From Pseudomonas anguilliseptica (GTDB lineage: Bacteria > Pseudomonadota > Gammaproteobacteria > Pseudomonadales > Pseudomonadaceae), in assembly GCF_900105355.1 (NCBI RefSeq), contig NZ_FNSC01000001.1:930001-994000 (forward strand): a stretch of 64,000 bases of DNA, given 5' to 3'. Shown one piece after another: positions 46,863-60,077 of the stretch. The position numbers and the translations under genes are program-made. The notes beneath the pieces are model-generated. The model worked only from the letters and a program-made list of their open reading frames with translations, was not told where the DNA came from and did no database searches. Each line of letters begins with the position of its first letter. Within the stretch, counting starts at the first letter, position 1.

Positions 46863-47363
46863 TTAGAGAATCTCCTCGACACTCTTGCCACGCTTAGCCG
46901 CAACAGAACCTGGCGACTGCATAGCTTTCAAACCTTTGAAAGTGGCGTACACCACGTTCACTGGGTTAGTCGAGCCGTAGCACTTAGCCAGAACGTTCTG
47001 CACGCCAGCCACTTCCAGAACAGCACGCATAGCGCCGCCAGCAATGATGCCGGTACCTTCAGAAGCAGGCTGCATGTACACCTTGGAGGCGCCATGAGCA
47101 GACTTCATTGCGTACTGCAGAGTGGTGCCGCTCAGATCAACCTGGATCATGTTGCGACGAGCAGCTTCCATCGCTTTCTGGATGGCAGCAGGCACTTCAC
47201 GGGACTTGCCACGGCCGAAACCGACGCGACCCTTACCATCACCCACCACGGTCAACGCGGTGAAAGTGAAGATACGGCCACCCTTAACGGTCTTGGCAAC
47301 GCGGTTAACCTGTACCAGCTTCTCGATATAGCCTTCGTCGCGCTTTTGGTCGTTATTTGCCAT
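46863..47363 (-). CDS. rpsE: Ribosomal protein S5
   Basis: The 166-residue protein has the double-stranded RNA-binding N-domain ([20 protein letters not shown]) with the spectinomycin-related loop VKGG intact, and [20 protein letters not shown]. It helps decoding accuracy. Confidence 0.98.
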   Translation of the reverse strand: MANNDQKRDEGYIEKLVQVNRVAKTVKGGRIFTFTALTVVGDGKGRVGFGRGKSREVPAAIQKAMEAARRNMIQVDLSGTTLQYAMKSAHGASKVYMQPASEGTGIIAGGAMRAVLEVAGVQNVLAKCYGSTNPVNVVYATFKGLKAMQSPGSVAAKRGKSVEEIL

Positions 47364-47366
47364 AAC

Positions 47367-47717
47367 TTAGAACTCCAGCCCGCCTTCACGAGCAGCATCA
47401 GCCAGCGCCTTGACGCGGCCGTGGTACTTGAAGCCAGAACGGTCGAATGCAACCTGAGTTACACCAGCGGCTTTCGCACGCTCGGCAACCAGCTCACCAA
47501 CTTTCTTGGCCGCGTCGACGTTGCCAGCGACGCCGTCACGCAGTGCTTTGTCCAAGGTAGAGGCGCTGGCCAGAACCTTGCTGCCGTCGGCCGAAATGAC
47601 CTGGGCATAGATGTGCTGCGAAGAGCGATACACGCAGAGACGCACGGCTTCGAGCTCGTGCATTTTCAGGCGTGCTTTGCGAGCGCGACGCAGTCGAGTA
47701 ACTTTTTTGTCGGTCAT
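47367..47717 (-). CDS. rplR: Ribosomal protein L18
   Basis: The 116-residue 5S rRNA-binding protein begins with a basic tail ([20 protein letters not shown]) and has [16 protein letters not shown] and [20 protein letters not shown]. Confidence 0.98.
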   Translation of the reverse strand: MTDKKVTRLRRARKARLKMHELEAVRLCVYRSSQHIYAQVISADGSKVLASASTLDKALRDGVAGNVDAAKKVGELVAERAKAAGVTQVAFDRSGFKYHGRVKALADAAREGGLEF

Positions 47718-47727
47718 TTGCTATGCC

Positions 47728-48261
47728 CTACTTCTTCTTGGCTTCTTTACGGCGGACGACTTCGTCAGCGTAACGAACACCTTTGCCCTTGTAAGGTTCA
47801 GGACGACGGAAGTCACGAATCTCCGCAGCGACCTGACCAACCAGTTGTTTGTCGACACCCTTGATCAGGATCTCGGTCTGGTTCGGGGTTTCAGCAACGA
47901 CACCGTCCGGCAACTCATAGTCGATCGGATGGGAGAAGCCGAGAGCGAGGTTCAGCACCTGACCTTTGGCTTGCGCTTTGTAACCAACGCCAACCAGCTG
48001 CAGCTTGCGCTCGAAGCCAGCGCTAACACCGATCACCATATTGTTGACCAGGGCGCGAGTGGTACCGGCCATTGCACGAGTCTGCTGATCGCCATTGCGA
48101 GCAGCGAAACGCAGCTCACCAGCTTCCCGCAGGACTTCAACGGACGAGTGAACGTTCAGTTCGAGAGTGCCCTTGGCACCCTTTACCGAAAGCTGTTGGC
48201 CGGCGAGTTTGATCTCAACACCAGCGGGCAGCTTTACGGGGTTCTTAGCAACGCGAGACAT
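47728..48261 (-). CDS. rplF: Ribosomal protein L6
   Basis: The 177-residue protein near the GTPase centre starts [20 protein letters not shown] and has the repeated L6 fold ending in [20 protein letters not shown]. Confidence 0.98.
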   Translation of the reverse strand: MSRVAKNPVKLPAGVEIKLAGQQLSVKGAKGTLELNVHSSVEVLREAGELRFAARNGDQQTRAMAGTTRALVNNMVIGVSAGFERKLQLVGVGYKAQAKGQVLNLALGFSHPIDYELPDGVVAETPNQTEILIKGVDKQLVGQVAAEIRDFRRPEPYKGKGVRYADEVVRRKEAKKK

Positions 48262-48273
48262 GCTTATCCCCCC

Positions 48274-48666
48274 TTAGAACACTGTGCAAAGCACTTCGCC
48301 GCCGACACCGGCAGCGCGCGCAGCGCGGTCCGTCATCACACCCTTGTTGGTGGAGACGATGGATACACCGAGACCGCCACGAACTTTCGGCAGATCATCG
48401 ACGGATTTGTATTGGCGAAGGCCTGGACGGCTCACGCGCTTAACTTCTTCGATAACCGGACGGCCTTCGAAGTATTTCAGCTCGATGGACAGCTGCGGCT
48501 TAACTTCACCGCTGATCTGATAACCCGCAATATAACCTTCGTCTTTCAGAACTTTGGCTACAGCCACCTTCAACGTGGAAGACGGCATGCTTACGACGGA
48601 CTTTTCAGCCATCTGGGCATTACGGATACGAGTTAGCATGTCCGCTAACGGGTCCTGCATACTCAT
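48274..48666 (-). CDS. rpsH: Ribosomal protein S8
   Basis: The 130-residue protein ([20 protein letters not shown]) binds the 16S central domain; [20 protein letters not shown] is the conserved C-terminal part. In E. coli S8 also represses the spc operon through the rplE leader region. A 182-bp spacer with two hairpins precedes it. Confidence 0.98.
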   Translation of the reverse strand: MSMQDPLADMLTRIRNAQMAEKSVVSMPSSTLKVAVAKVLKDEGYIAGYQISGEVKPQLSIELKYFEGRPVIEEVKRVSRPGLRQYKSVDDLPKVRGGLGVSIVSTNKGVMTDRAARAAGVGGEVLCTVF

Positions 48667-48783
48667 GGGCTAGACGCTCCTGATACAAAAAGAATTAGCC
48701 TTGCGGCTACAGTCGCTGAGAATTCTGAGAAAAATTGAACCCAGGCTCAGGCGAGCCGAGCATTCTAGAGACTGATCAAAAAT

Positions 48784-48810
48784 GAATCAAGCCCCAAAGG
48801 GGCCTGATTC
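48784..48810 (-). terminator. Terminator-like hairpin in the rpsN-rpsH spacer (second)
   Basis: On the minus strand GAATCAGGCCCC and GGGGCTTGATTC form a long stem followed by ATTTTT. It lies inside the spc operon, between rpsN and rpsH, so it may act as an attenuator or mark a transcript boundary. Confidence 0.7.
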
Positions 48811-48820
48811 ACAGATAAGA

Positions 48821-48845
48821 CAAAGCCGGCGCTAGGCCGGCTTTG
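48821..48845 (-). terminator. Terminator-like hairpin right after rpsN (first)
   Basis: CAAAGCCGGC and GCCGGCTTTG (minus strand) form a stem 3 bp past the rpsN stop, with only a weak T-run after it (TCTTAT). Confidence 0.65.
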
Positions 48846-48848
48846 TTT

Positions 48849-49154
48849 TTACCAGCTGGCTTTAACCAGACCTGGTACATCACCACGCATTGCAGCTTCA
48901 CGCAGCTTGATACGCGACAGACCGAACTTGCGATAAACGCCGTGCGGACGACCGGTAACGCGGCAGCGGTTACGCAGACGCGAGGCGCTAGCGTCACGCG
49001 ACTGCTTCTGCAGTGCAACTTGAGCTGCCCAACGCGCTTCTGGACTGGCGTTCAGATCGGCGATGGTAGCTTTCAGCTCAGCACGCTTTTTAGCGTACTT
49101 GGCTACCGTTTGCTGACGCTTCAGCTCGCGGTTTTTCATGCTGGTTTTGGCCAT
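48849..49154 (-). CDS. rpsN: Ribosomal protein S14 (zinc-independent form)
   Basis: This 101-residue protein starts [20 protein letters not shown]. The C-terminal region is [20 protein letters not shown] without CxxC pairs, hence the C- form. The ATG at 49154 is 13 bp from the rplE stop; longer readings are spurious. Confidence 0.97.
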   Translation of the reverse strand: MAKTSMKNRELKRQQTVAKYAKKRAELKATIADLNASPEARWAAQVALQKQSRDASASRLRNRCRVTGRPHGVYRKFGLSRIKLREAAMRGDVPGLVKASW

Positions 49155-49167
49155 GATCCAACTCCAA

Positions 49168-49707
49168 TCAGTTGCGGAACGGGAATTTGAAAGCACGCAG
49201 CAAGGCGCGACCTTCATCATCCGTACGGGCAGTGGTGGTCAGGGTAATGTCCAGACCACGCAGAGCATCGATCTTGTCGTAGTCGATTTCCGGGAAGATG
49301 ATCTGCTCTTTAACGCCCATGCTGTAGTTGCCGCGACCATCGAAGGACTTGGCATTCAGGCCGCGGAAGTCACGCACGCGCGGCAGGGAGATGGACAGCA
49401 GACGATCCAGGAACTCGTACATACGCTCACGGCGCAGAGTTACTTTAACGCCGATCGGCCAGCCCTCACGAACCTTGAAGCCTGCAATCGACTTACGAGC
49501 ATGAGTCACAACGACTTTCTGACCGGTAATCTTTTCCAGGTCGGCAACAGCGTGCTCGATGATTTTCTTGTCACCGATTGCTTCGCCCAGGCCCATGTTC
49601 AGGGTGATCTTGGTGATGCGCGGAACCTCCATCACGTTAGCAAGCTTAAGTTCTTCCTTAAGCTTGGGAGCGATTTCTTTCCGGTAAATCTCTTTTAGTC
49701 GTGCCAT
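49168..49707 (-). CDS. rplE: Ribosomal protein L5
   Basis: The 179-residue 5S rRNA-binding protein has [20 protein letters not shown] and [20 protein letters not shown]. It forms part of the central protuberance. Confidence 0.98.
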   Translation of the reverse strand: MARLKEIYRKEIAPKLKEELKLANVMEVPRITKITLNMGLGEAIGDKKIIEHAVADLEKITGQKVVVTHARKSIAGFKVREGWPIGVKVTLRRERMYEFLDRLLSISLPRVRDFRGLNAKSFDGRGNYSMGVKEQIIFPEIDYDKIDALRGLDITLTTTARTDDEGRALLRAFKFPFRN

Positions 49708-49727
49708 GGTCTTCTACCTAGCAGTGT

Positions 49728-50042
49728 TCAAGCATCAACCGCTTTTTGGGTCGACTTGAAGACACGAATTTTTTTACCGTCTTCTACTTTGAAACCAACA
49801 CGGTCAGCCTTGTTGGTTTCGCCATTGAAGATGGCCACGTTAGAAGCGTGCAATGGCGCTTCTTTCTCGACGATACCGCCCTGAACGCCCGACATCGGGT
49901 TCGGCTTGGTATGGCGCTTTACCAGGTTGATCCCACCAACGACCAAACGGTCGTCAGCGAGAACCTTGAGCACCTTGCCACGCTTACCTTTGTCTTTACC
50001 GGCGATCACGATGATCTCGTCGTCACGACGAATCTTTTGCAT
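49728..50042 (-). CDS. rplX: Ribosomal protein L24
   Basis: The 104-residue assembly initiator has the KOW motif [20 protein letters not shown] near the N-terminus and [20 protein letters not shown]. Confidence 0.98.
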   Translation of the reverse strand: MQKIRRDDEIIVIAGKDKGKRGKVLKVLADDRLVVGGINLVKRHTKPNPMSGVQGGIVEKEAPLHASNVAIFNGETNKADRVGFKVEDGKKIRVFKSTQKAVDA

Positions 50043-50053
50043 GTCGGATCTCC

Positions 50054-50422
50054 TTAGAGCACTTCAGGGGCGAGCGAGACGATCTTCATGAACTTCTCAG
50101 TACGAAGTTCACGAGTCACTGGCCCAAAAATACGAGTGCCAATTGGCTCTTGCTTGTTGTTCAGCAGAACAGCAGCGCTGCCATCAAAGCGAATGATCGA
50201 GCCATCAGGACGACGAACGCCGTGACGAGTGCGGACTACAACAGCAGTCATCACCTGGCCTTTCTTCACTTTACCGCGCGGAATTGCTTCCTTAACGGTG
50301 ACTTTGATGATGTCGCCGATGCCAGCATAACGGCGGTGCGAACCACCCAGCACCTTGATACACATAACGCGACGAGCACCGCTATTGTCAGCGACGTCGA
50401 GCATGGATTGAGTCTGAATCAT
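50054..50422 (-). CDS. rplN: Ribosomal protein L14
   Basis: The 122-residue protein starts [20 protein letters not shown] and ends [12 protein letters not shown]. It contacts the small subunit and silencing factor RsfS. It is the first gene of the spc operon, 23 bp after rpsQ. Confidence 0.98.
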   Translation of the reverse strand: MIQTQSMLDVADNSGARRVMCIKVLGGSHRRYAGIGDIIKVTVKEAIPRGKVKKGQVMTAVVVRTRHGVRRPDGSIIRFDGSAAVLLNNKQEPIGTRIFGPVTRELRTEKFMKIVSLAPEVL

Positions 50423-50445
50423 ATAATTTCTCCGACCCTTAGCCC

Positions 50446-50712
50446 TTAGACGTCCACTGCGCGTTCGAGGATCTCAACCAGCGCCCAAGACTTGGTCTTG
50501 GCAACGGGACGAGTTTCGCGAATGGAAACTTTGTCACCGATCTTGCTCTGGTTGGTTTCGTCGTGTGCGTGCAGCTTGGTCGAACGCTTGACATATTTGC
50601 CGTAGATAGGGTGCTTAACGCGACGCTCGATCAATACGGTGATGGTCTTGTCCATCTTGTCGCTGACGACACGGCCGGTCAGCGTACGGACTGTTTTTTC
50701 GGCTTCAGCCAT
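50446..50712 (-). CDS. rpsQ: Ribosomal protein S17
   Basis: The 88-residue OB-fold protein starts [20 protein letters not shown]; the ATG at 50712 is preferred over a GTG two codons earlier. Conserved [20 protein letters not shown] ends the fold. Last gene of the S10 operon; the rpmC stop lies 2 bp before the ATG. Confidence 0.97.
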   Translation of the reverse strand: MAEAEKTVRTLTGRVVSDKMDKTITVLIERRVKHPIYGKYVKRSTKLHAHDETNQSKIGDKVSIRETRPVAKTKSWALVEILERAVDV

Positions 50713-50714
50713 GA

Positions 50715-50906
50715 TCACTTACCTGCCTGCTGGTTGAGCACAGTTTTCACACGAGCGATGTCGCGCTTAACTTGCGAGAGCAGGTGAGACTGCCCCAACT
50801 GGCCAGTTGCTTTCTGCATACGCAGATTGAACTGGTCGCGCAGCAGGCCGAGCAGTTGCTCGTTCAGCTGCCGTGCTGATTTTTCACGAAGTTCATTCGC
50901 CTTCAT
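50715..50906 (-). CDS. rpmC: Ribosomal protein L29
   Basis: The 63-residue helical hairpin ([20 protein letters not shown]) sits at the exit tunnel and, with L23, docks SRP and trigger factor. The start overlaps the rplP stop (ATGTGATGA). Confidence 0.97.
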   Translation of the reverse strand: MKANELREKSARQLNEQLLGLLRDQFNLRMQKATGQLGQSHLLSQVKRDIARVKTVLNQQAGK

Positions 50907-51319
50907 CACATCACCGTCCGCTTAACAAAAGTGGTGGCGAGCGGCAGCTTTGCAGCAGCCAGGGCAAAAGCCTCACGCGCCAACTCTTCGGAAACGCCTT
51001 CGATCTCATACAGGACTTTGCCTGGCTGGATCTGGGCTACCCAATATTCAACGCTACCCTTCCCTTTACCCATCCGCACCTCAAGAGGCTTCTTGGAGAT
51101 CGGCTTGTCCGGGAAAACGCGAATCCAGATTTTCCCGCCACGCTTAACGTGACGAGTCAGAGCACGACGAGCGGACTCAATCTGACGGGCGGTGAGACGA
51201 CCACGGGCAACAGACTTCAGCGCAAACTCGCCGAAGCTGACTTTGCTACCGCGCTGAGCCAGACCACGGTTGTGGCCGGTCATCTGCTTACGGAACTTCG
51301 TACGCTTTGGTTGCAACAT
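50906..51319 (-). CDS. rplP: Ribosomal protein L16
   Basis: The 137-residue protein near the A-site tRNA elbow starts [20 protein letters not shown] and has [20 protein letters not shown] and [20 protein letters not shown]. Confidence 0.98.
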   Translation of the reverse strand: MLQPKRTKFRKQMTGHNRGLAQRGSKVSFGEFALKSVARGRLTARQIESARRALTRHVKRGGKIWIRVFPDKPISKKPLEVRMGKGKGSVEYWVAQIQPGKVLYEIEGVSEELAREAFALAAAKLPLATTFVKRTVM

Positions 51320-51331
51320 TTTGCGTACTCC

Positions 51332-52018
51332 TTACTTAGCAGCTTTTTTACGAGGCGCAGGCGCTTGAGGTTTCAGTTCTTCTTTAAGGCCACCGATTAC
51401 TTCGCCTTTGAAGATCCAAACCTTGACACCGATCACACCGTAGGTGGTGTGCGCTTCGTACGTGGCATAGTCGATATCGGCACGCAGGGTGTGCAACGGC
51501 ACACGACCTTCGCGATACCATTCGGTACGTGCAATTTCAGCACCACCGAGACGACCGCTCACTTGGATTTTGATGCCCTTGGCACCAATACGCATGGCGT
51601 TCTGTACAGCGCGCTTCATAGCGCGACGGAACATCACACGACGCTCCAGCTGCTGAGCTACGCTCTGCGCAACCAGCATACCGTCGAGCTCCGGCTTGCG
51701 GATCTCTTCGATATTGATGTGCACAGGCACACCCATTTGCTTGGTCAGGTCCTGACGCAGTTTCTCAACATCTTCACCTTTCTTACCGATAACGATACCG
51801 GGACGAGCGGTGTGGATGGTGATACGTGCAGTTTGAGCCGGACGAGCAATGTCGATACGGCTTACGGACGCGCTTTTTAGTTTGTCTTGGAGATACTCAC
51901 GCACCTTCAGATCAGCGAACAAATAGTCCGCATAAGTCCGACCGCTGGCGTACCAGACGGAGGTGTGCTCCTTGACGATTCCCAGGCGAATGCCAATGGG
52001 ATGTACTTTCTGACCCAT
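51332..52018 (-). CDS. rpsC: Ribosomal protein S3
   Basis: The 228-residue mRNA-entry protein starts [20 protein letters not shown] and has a KH domain with [20 protein letters not shown]. The ATG at 52018 begins the invariant N-terminus; a reading from 52102 overlaps rplV and is spurious. Confidence 0.98.
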   Translation of the reverse strand: MGQKVHPIGIRLGIVKEHTSVWYASGRTYADYLFADLKVREYLQDKLKSASVSRIDIARPAQTARITIHTARPGIVIGKKGEDVEKLRQDLTKQMGVPVHINIEEIRKPELDGMLVAQSVAQQLERRVMFRRAMKRAVQNAMRIGAKGIKIQVSGRLGGAEIARTEWYREGRVPLHTLRADIDYATYEAHTTYGVIGVKVWIFKGEVIGGLKEELKPQAPAPRKKAAK

Positions 52019-52031
52019 CTGATCGACTCCG

Positions 52032-52364
52032 TTACTTGTCCGCAACCTTGACAGTGATATGGCAAGACCGCTTGACGATGCGATCAGCGCGGCCTTTGGC
52101 ACGCGGCATGATGCGCTTCAGCGAACGCCCTTCGTTGACGAAAACGGTGCTGACCTTCAAGCCATCAACGTCTGCGCCTTCGTTGTGCTCGGCGTTGGCT
52201 ACAGCCGACTCCAGCACTTTCTTGATGATCTCGGCGGCTTTCTTACTGCTGAAAGCCAGAAGGTTGAGCGCTTCGCCCACCTTCTTCCCGCGGATCTGGT
52301 CGGCGACCAAGCGGGCTTTCTGGGCGGAGATGCGAGCGCCCGACAACTTAGCGGCTACTTCCAT
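52032..52364 (-). CDS. rplV: Ribosomal protein L22
   Basis: The 110-residue protein has [20 protein letters not shown] and the beta-hairpin that reaches the exit tunnel ([20 protein letters not shown]), a site of macrolide-resistance changes; no insertion or deletion is evident. Confidence 0.98.
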   Translation of the reverse strand: MEVAAKLSGARISAQKARLVADQIRGKKVGEALNLLAFSSKKAAEIIKKVLESAVANAEHNEGADVDGLKVSTVFVNEGRSLKRIMPRAKGRADRIVKRSCHITVKVADK

Positions 52365-52375
52365 TTCCTTACCCC

Positions 52376-52651
52376 TTAACGCTTGGCTTTCTTGTCAGCC
52401 ACGTGCCCACGATAGGTACGAGTGCCGGCAAATTCGCCCAGTTTGTGACCGACCATGTCTTCGTTCACGAGAACTGGGACATGTTGACGACCGTTGTGTA
52501 CAGCGATGGTCAGACCGACCATTTGTGGCAGGATCATCGAACGACGCGACCAGGTTTTCACCGGCTTGCGATCGTTCTTTTCCACCGCCACTTCGATCTT
52601 CTTCAGTAGGTGAAGATCAATAAAAGGACCTTTTTTCAGAGAACGTGGCAC
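52376..52651 (-). CDS. rpsS: Ribosomal protein S19
   Basis: The 91-residue head protein starts [20 protein letters not shown] and has [20 protein letters not shown] and the basic [20 protein letters not shown] tail. Confidence 0.98.
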   Translation of the reverse strand: MPRSLKKGPFIDLHLLKKIEVAVEKNDRKPVKTWSRRSMILPQMVGLTIAVHNGRQHVPVLVNEDMVGHKLGEFAGTRTYRGHVADKKAKR

Positions 52652-52667
52652 TGTCGTATCCCTCTAT

Positions 52668-53492
52668 TTACTTGCGACGACGGACGATCATGTTGTCGGT
52701 GCGTTTGTTACCACGAGTCTTCGCGCCCTTCGTCGGGAAGCCCCATGGAGACACCGGATGACGACCACCAGAGGTACGACCTTCACCACCACCGTGTGGG
52801 TGGTCAACCGGGTTCATGGCAACACCACGAACGGTTGGGCGAACGCCACGCCAGCGTCTGGCACCAGCTTTACCCAGCGAACGCAGGCTGTGCTCGGAGT
52901 TCGAGACTTCACCCAGGGTCGCACGGCACTCAGCCAGGACTTTACGCATTTCACCGGAACGCAGACGCAGGGTCACGTAGACGCCTTCACGCGCAATCAG
53001 CTGAGCCGAAGCACCAGCGGAACGAGCGATCTGAGCACCTTTGCCCGGCTTCAGTTCGATACCGTGAACAGTGCTACCAACTGGAATGTTGCGTAGTTGC
53101 AGACTATTGCCCGGCTTGATCGGAGCCATGATGCCAGCTACCAGCTGATCGCCAGCACTCACGCCTTTAGGGGCGATGATGTAGCGACGCTCGCCGTCTG
53201 CATACATCAGCAGAGCGATGTGTGCGGTACGGTTCGGATCGTATTCAATACGCTCGACAGTGGCTGGAATGCCATCTTTGTCGTTGCGACGGAAATCGAC
53301 CAGACGGTAATGCTGCTTATGGCCACCACCAATATGACGGGTGGTGATACGACCATTGTTGTTACGACCGCCAGTCTTCGACTTTTTCTCAAGCAGCGGA
53401 GCGTAAGGAGCGCCTTTATGCAGCTCCTGATTGACCACCTTGACCACAAAACGGCGGCCAGCGGAAGTCGGCTTGCATTTAACGATTGCCAT
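52668..53492 (-). CDS. rplB: Ribosomal protein L2
   Basis: The 274-residue protein near the peptidyl-transferase centre starts [20 protein letters not shown]; the conserved loop [20 protein letters not shown] holds the functionally important His. It ends in a basic tail. Confidence 0.98.
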   Translation of the reverse strand: MAIVKCKPTSAGRRFVVKVVNQELHKGAPYAPLLEKKSKTGGRNNNGRITTRHIGGGHKQHYRLVDFRRNDKDGIPATVERIEYDPNRTAHIALLMYADGERRYIIAPKGVSAGDQLVAGIMAPIKPGNSLQLRNIPVGSTVHGIELKPGKGAQIARSAGASAQLIAREGVYVTLRLRSGEMRKVLAECRATLGEVSNSEHSLRSLGKAGARRWRGVRPTVRGVAMNPVDHPHGGGEGRTSGGRHPVSPWGFPTKGAKTRGNKRTDNMIVRRRK

Positions 53493-53506
53493 GATGCACC
53501 CCTTCC

Positions 53507-53806
53507 TTACTCAGCACTGCTGGCGAAATCGAGATCTTGGCCTGGCTGAAGCGAAATGATCGCTTTCTTCCAGTCGTTACGCTTGCCCAGACCGCGAGCG
53601 TTGCGCTTGGTCTTACCGAGAACATTCACGGTATTCACAGCAGCAACATTCACGCCGAACAGGCTTTCGACAGCCTTCTTGATTTCCAGCTTGGTTGCAT
53701 CGGTTGCAACCTTGAAAACGAACTGACTTTTCTTGTCAGCGAGAACCGTGGCCTTCTCGGAGATGTGCGGGCCCAGCAGCACTTTAAATACGCGTTCCTG
53801 GTTCAT
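53507..53806 (-). CDS. rplW: Ribosomal protein L23
   Basis: The 99-residue exit-tunnel protein ([40 protein letters not shown]) is a trigger-factor and SRP dock. It overlaps rplD by 4 bases. Confidence 0.98.
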   Translation of the reverse strand: MNQERVFKVLLGPHISEKATVLADKKSQFVFKVATDATKLEIKKAVESLFGVNVAAVNTVNVLGKTKRNARGLGKRNDWKKAIISLQPGQDLDFASSAE

Positions 53807-54405
53807 CCCAGCAGCTCCTCGAATTTCTTCACGGCAGAAACGGTGACCAGCACCTTTTCGTACGCGATCAGACTGACCGGATCGGAACCTTGCACGTCAC
53901 GAACATCAACGTGTGGCAGGTTACGCGCAGCCAGGTACAGATTCTCATCAATAGCATCGGACACGATCAGCACATCGGTCAGACCCATGCCATCCAACTT
54001 GCCCAACAGTTCTTTGGTCTTCGGAGCTTCAACACTGAAGTCTTCGACGACGATCAGACGATCAGTACGAACCAGCTCAGCAAGAATCGAGCGGATGGCC
54101 GCGCGATACATCTTCTTGTTCAGCTTTTGATCGTGATTCTGCGGACGAGCCGCGAAGGTCACACCACCGCCACGCCAGATCGGACCACGACTGGTACCTG
54201 CACGGGCACGACCGGTACCCTTCTGACGCCACGGGCGCTTACCGCCACCGGATACGTCGGAACGAGTCTTCTGCTGTTTGCTGCCCTGACGGCCGCCGGC
54301 CATGTAGGCCACAACTGCTTGGTGAACCAGGGTCTCGTTGTATGCGCCGCCAAAAGTGGCTTCGGATACTTCGATTGCTTGAGCGCCATTTACATTTAAT
54401 TGCAT
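53803..54405 (-). CDS. rplD: Ribosomal protein L4
   Basis: The 200-residue protein starts [20 protein letters not shown]; the extended loop ([20 protein letters not shown]) lines the tunnel. In E. coli L4 represses the S10 operon by attenuation. The length is normal. Confidence 0.98.
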   Translation of the reverse strand: MQLNVNGAQAIEVSEATFGGAYNETLVHQAVVAYMAGGRQGSKQQKTRSDVSGGGKRPWRQKGTGRARAGTSRGPIWRGGGVTFAARPQNHDQKLNKKMYRAAIRSILAELVRTDRLIVVEDFSVEAPKTKELLGKLDGMGLTDVLIVSDAIDENLYLAARNLPHVDVRDVQGSDPVSLIAYEKVLVTVSAVKKFEELLG

Positions 54406-54417
54406 GTCAGCTTCCCC

Positions 54418-55053
54418 TTAACCGCGAGCCTTGGCCGCTGGACGTACAACCAGGTTGCCGCCAGTAGCGCCAGGAACAGCACCCTTGACCAGCAACAGAT
54501 TGCGTTCAGCGTCAACCCGCACTACTTCCAGGGACTGCACGGTCACGCGCTCAGCGCCCATATGACCGGACATTTTTTTGCCCTTGAATACGCGACCCGG
54601 AGTCTGGCACTGGCCAATCGAACCCGGAACACGGTGGGACACGGAGTTACCGTGAGTGTTGTCTTGGCCGCGAAAGTTCCAACGCTTGATGGTACCGGCA
54701 AAGCCTTTACCTTTGGACTGACCGGTGACATCCACCAGTTGACCAGCTTGGAATATTTCAGCGTTGATCAGATCACCTGCTTGGTACTCGCCTTCTTCAA
54801 GACGGAATTCCATTACAGTGCGACCTGCCGCGACATTCGCCTTAGCGAAGTGACCGGCTTGCGCCTTGCTGACACGCGAAGCACGACGCTCACCGACAGT
54901 GACTTGCACTGCACGATAACCATCGGACTCTTCAGTTTTGAATTGAGTGACGCGATTCGGCTCGACCTCAATGACCGTGACCGGAACGGAGACACCTTCT
55001 TCGGTGAAAATGCGGGTCATACCGCACTTACGACCGACTACACCAATAGTCAT
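54418..55053 (-). CDS. rplC: Ribosomal protein L3
   Basis: The 211-residue protein starts [20 protein letters not shown] and has the [20 protein letters not shown] loop with the Gln that PrmB methylates. It is an assembly initiator near the catalytic centre. Confidence 0.98.
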   Translation of the reverse strand: MTIGVVGRKCGMTRIFTEEGVSVPVTVIEVEPNRVTQFKTEESDGYRAVQVTVGERRASRVSKAQAGHFAKANVAAGRTVMEFRLEEGEYQAGDLINAEIFQAGQLVDVTGQSKGKGFAGTIKRWNFRGQDNTHGNSVSHRVPGSIGQCQTPGRVFKGKKMSGHMGAERVTVQSLEVVRVDAERNLLLVKGAVPGATGGNLVVRPAAKARG

Positions 55054-55136
55054 GTTGTAACCTCATGAGTGTACGGGGCTTTCACCCGCTATGGCCGCCC
55101 ATTTCAGAGCGTTACACGACTAAAACCTAAACGGTC

Positions 55137-55448
55137 TTAGCCGAGGCTGATCTGCACTTCCACACCAGCCGCAAGATCAAGCTTCATCAGCGCGTCAACG
55201 GTTTTATCCGTTGGCTGGACGATGTCCAGAACACGCTTATGAGTACGGATCTCGAACTGATCACGCGCGTCTTTATTGACGTGTGGCGAGGTCAGCACGG
55301 TGAACCGCTCTTTGCGGGTAGGCAGAGGAATAGGACCACGCACCTGAGCACCAGTACGCTTCGCGGTTTCCACGATTTCCTGGGTTGATTGATCGATCAG
55401 GCGATGGTCAAAAGCCTTCAACCGAATACGGATTTGTTGGTTTTGCAT
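55137..55448 (-). CDS. rpsJ: Ribosomal protein S10 / NusE
   Basis: The 103-residue protein starts [20 protein letters not shown] and has [20 protein letters not shown]. It serves both the 30S head and, with NusB (encoded at 16237), transcription antitermination. First gene of the S10 operon; the ATG at 55448 is the family start. Confidence 0.98.
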   Translation of the reverse strand: MQNQQIRIRLKAFDHRLIDQSTQEIVETAKRTGAQVRGPIPLPTRKERFTVLTSPHVNKDARDQFEIRTHKRVLDIVQPTDKTVDALMKLDLAAGVEVQISLG

Positions 55449-55548
55449 TTTGACCTCAGATTCCAAGCTGCTATTCCCAACGGACGCAATACGCCCGTTA
55501 AAAGGAGGCGTGATTCTATAGACGCCCCTAGCAGGTGTCAACCCAATA

Positions 55549-55575
55549 AAAAAGCCCCCGCAAGCGGGGGCTTTT
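55549..55575 (-). terminator. Terminator after tuf
   Basis: AAAAGCCCCCGC and GCGGGGGCTTTT form a stem with A/T flanks, 13 bp past the tuf stop. It separates the str operon from the S10 operon. Confidence 0.93.
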
Positions 55576-55588
55576 CTCAAATCATCAC

Positions 55589-56782
<1,194 letters not shown>

Positions 56783-56813
56783 GACAATTAACTCCTAGCT
56801 TAAAGGGGCTGAA

Positions 56814-58919
<2,106 letters not shown>

Positions 58920-58950
58920 AAAGCCCTCGCAAATTTAGAAGCGCGATAAG

Positions 58951-59448
<498 letters not shown>

Positions 59449-59554
59449 TTAGCCCGGGACTGCATCGCTAGATGGATGCCCGACCTTACTCTTATCGACT
59501 CAGATAAATAAAAAACTGTAATTCGGTGCACGCACCGGGCACTTCAGACGCCGA

Positions 59555-59926
59555 TTACTTTGGACGCTTGGTACCGTACTTCGAACGACCCTGCTTACGG
59601 TCTTTAACGCCAGAGGTATCCAGCGAACCGCGCACGGTGTGGCAACGCACACCTGGCAAGTCTTTTACACGGCCGCCACGAATCAGAACGACGCTGTGCT
59701 CTTGCAGGTTGTGGCCTTCACCGCCGATGTACGAGGAAACCTCGAAACCGTTGGTCAGGCGTACACGGCATACTTTACGCAGTGCCGAGTTAGGTTTTTT
59801 CGGCGTAGTGGTATACACGCGAGTGCACACACCACGACGCTGCGGGCAGTTCTGCAGCGCAGGCACGTCGGATTTCTCGACGATACGCTTACGCGGCTGA
59901 CGTACCAGCTGGTTGATAGTTGCCAT
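59555..59926 (-). CDS. rpsL: Ribosomal protein S12
   Basis: The 123-residue decoding-centre protein starts [20 protein letters not shown]. Lys43 ([13 protein letters not shown]) and Lys88 ([11 protein letters not shown]) are the streptomycin-sensitive wild-type residues. A 133-bp gap separates it from rpsG. Confidence 0.98.
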   Translation of the reverse strand: MATINQLVRQPRKRIVEKSDVPALQNCPQRRGVCTRVYTTTPKKPNSALRKVCRVRLTNGFEVSSYIGGEGHNLQEHSVVLIRGGRVKDLPGVRCHTVRGSLDTSGVKDRKQGRSKYGTKRPK

Positions 59927-60043
59927 CTTAAGCTCCACTGTTGTCTTGCGACGCTATTGCCCTACAAACAAAATGGCAGAGCACATGCCCTGCCAAATTT
60001 AGGGGTGCATGAGTCTAAAGAGACTCACGGCCCCAGTCAAGAC

Positions 60044-60073
60044 AAAGCCCCGCTAGCAAGCTAGCGGGGCTTT
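60044..60073 (-). terminator. Terminator after rpoC
   Basis: AAAGCCCCGCTAGC and GCTAGCGGGGCTTT pair perfectly over 14 bp, directly after the rpoC stop on the minus strand and before rpsL. Confidence 0.94.
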
Positions 60074-60077
60074 GAAC

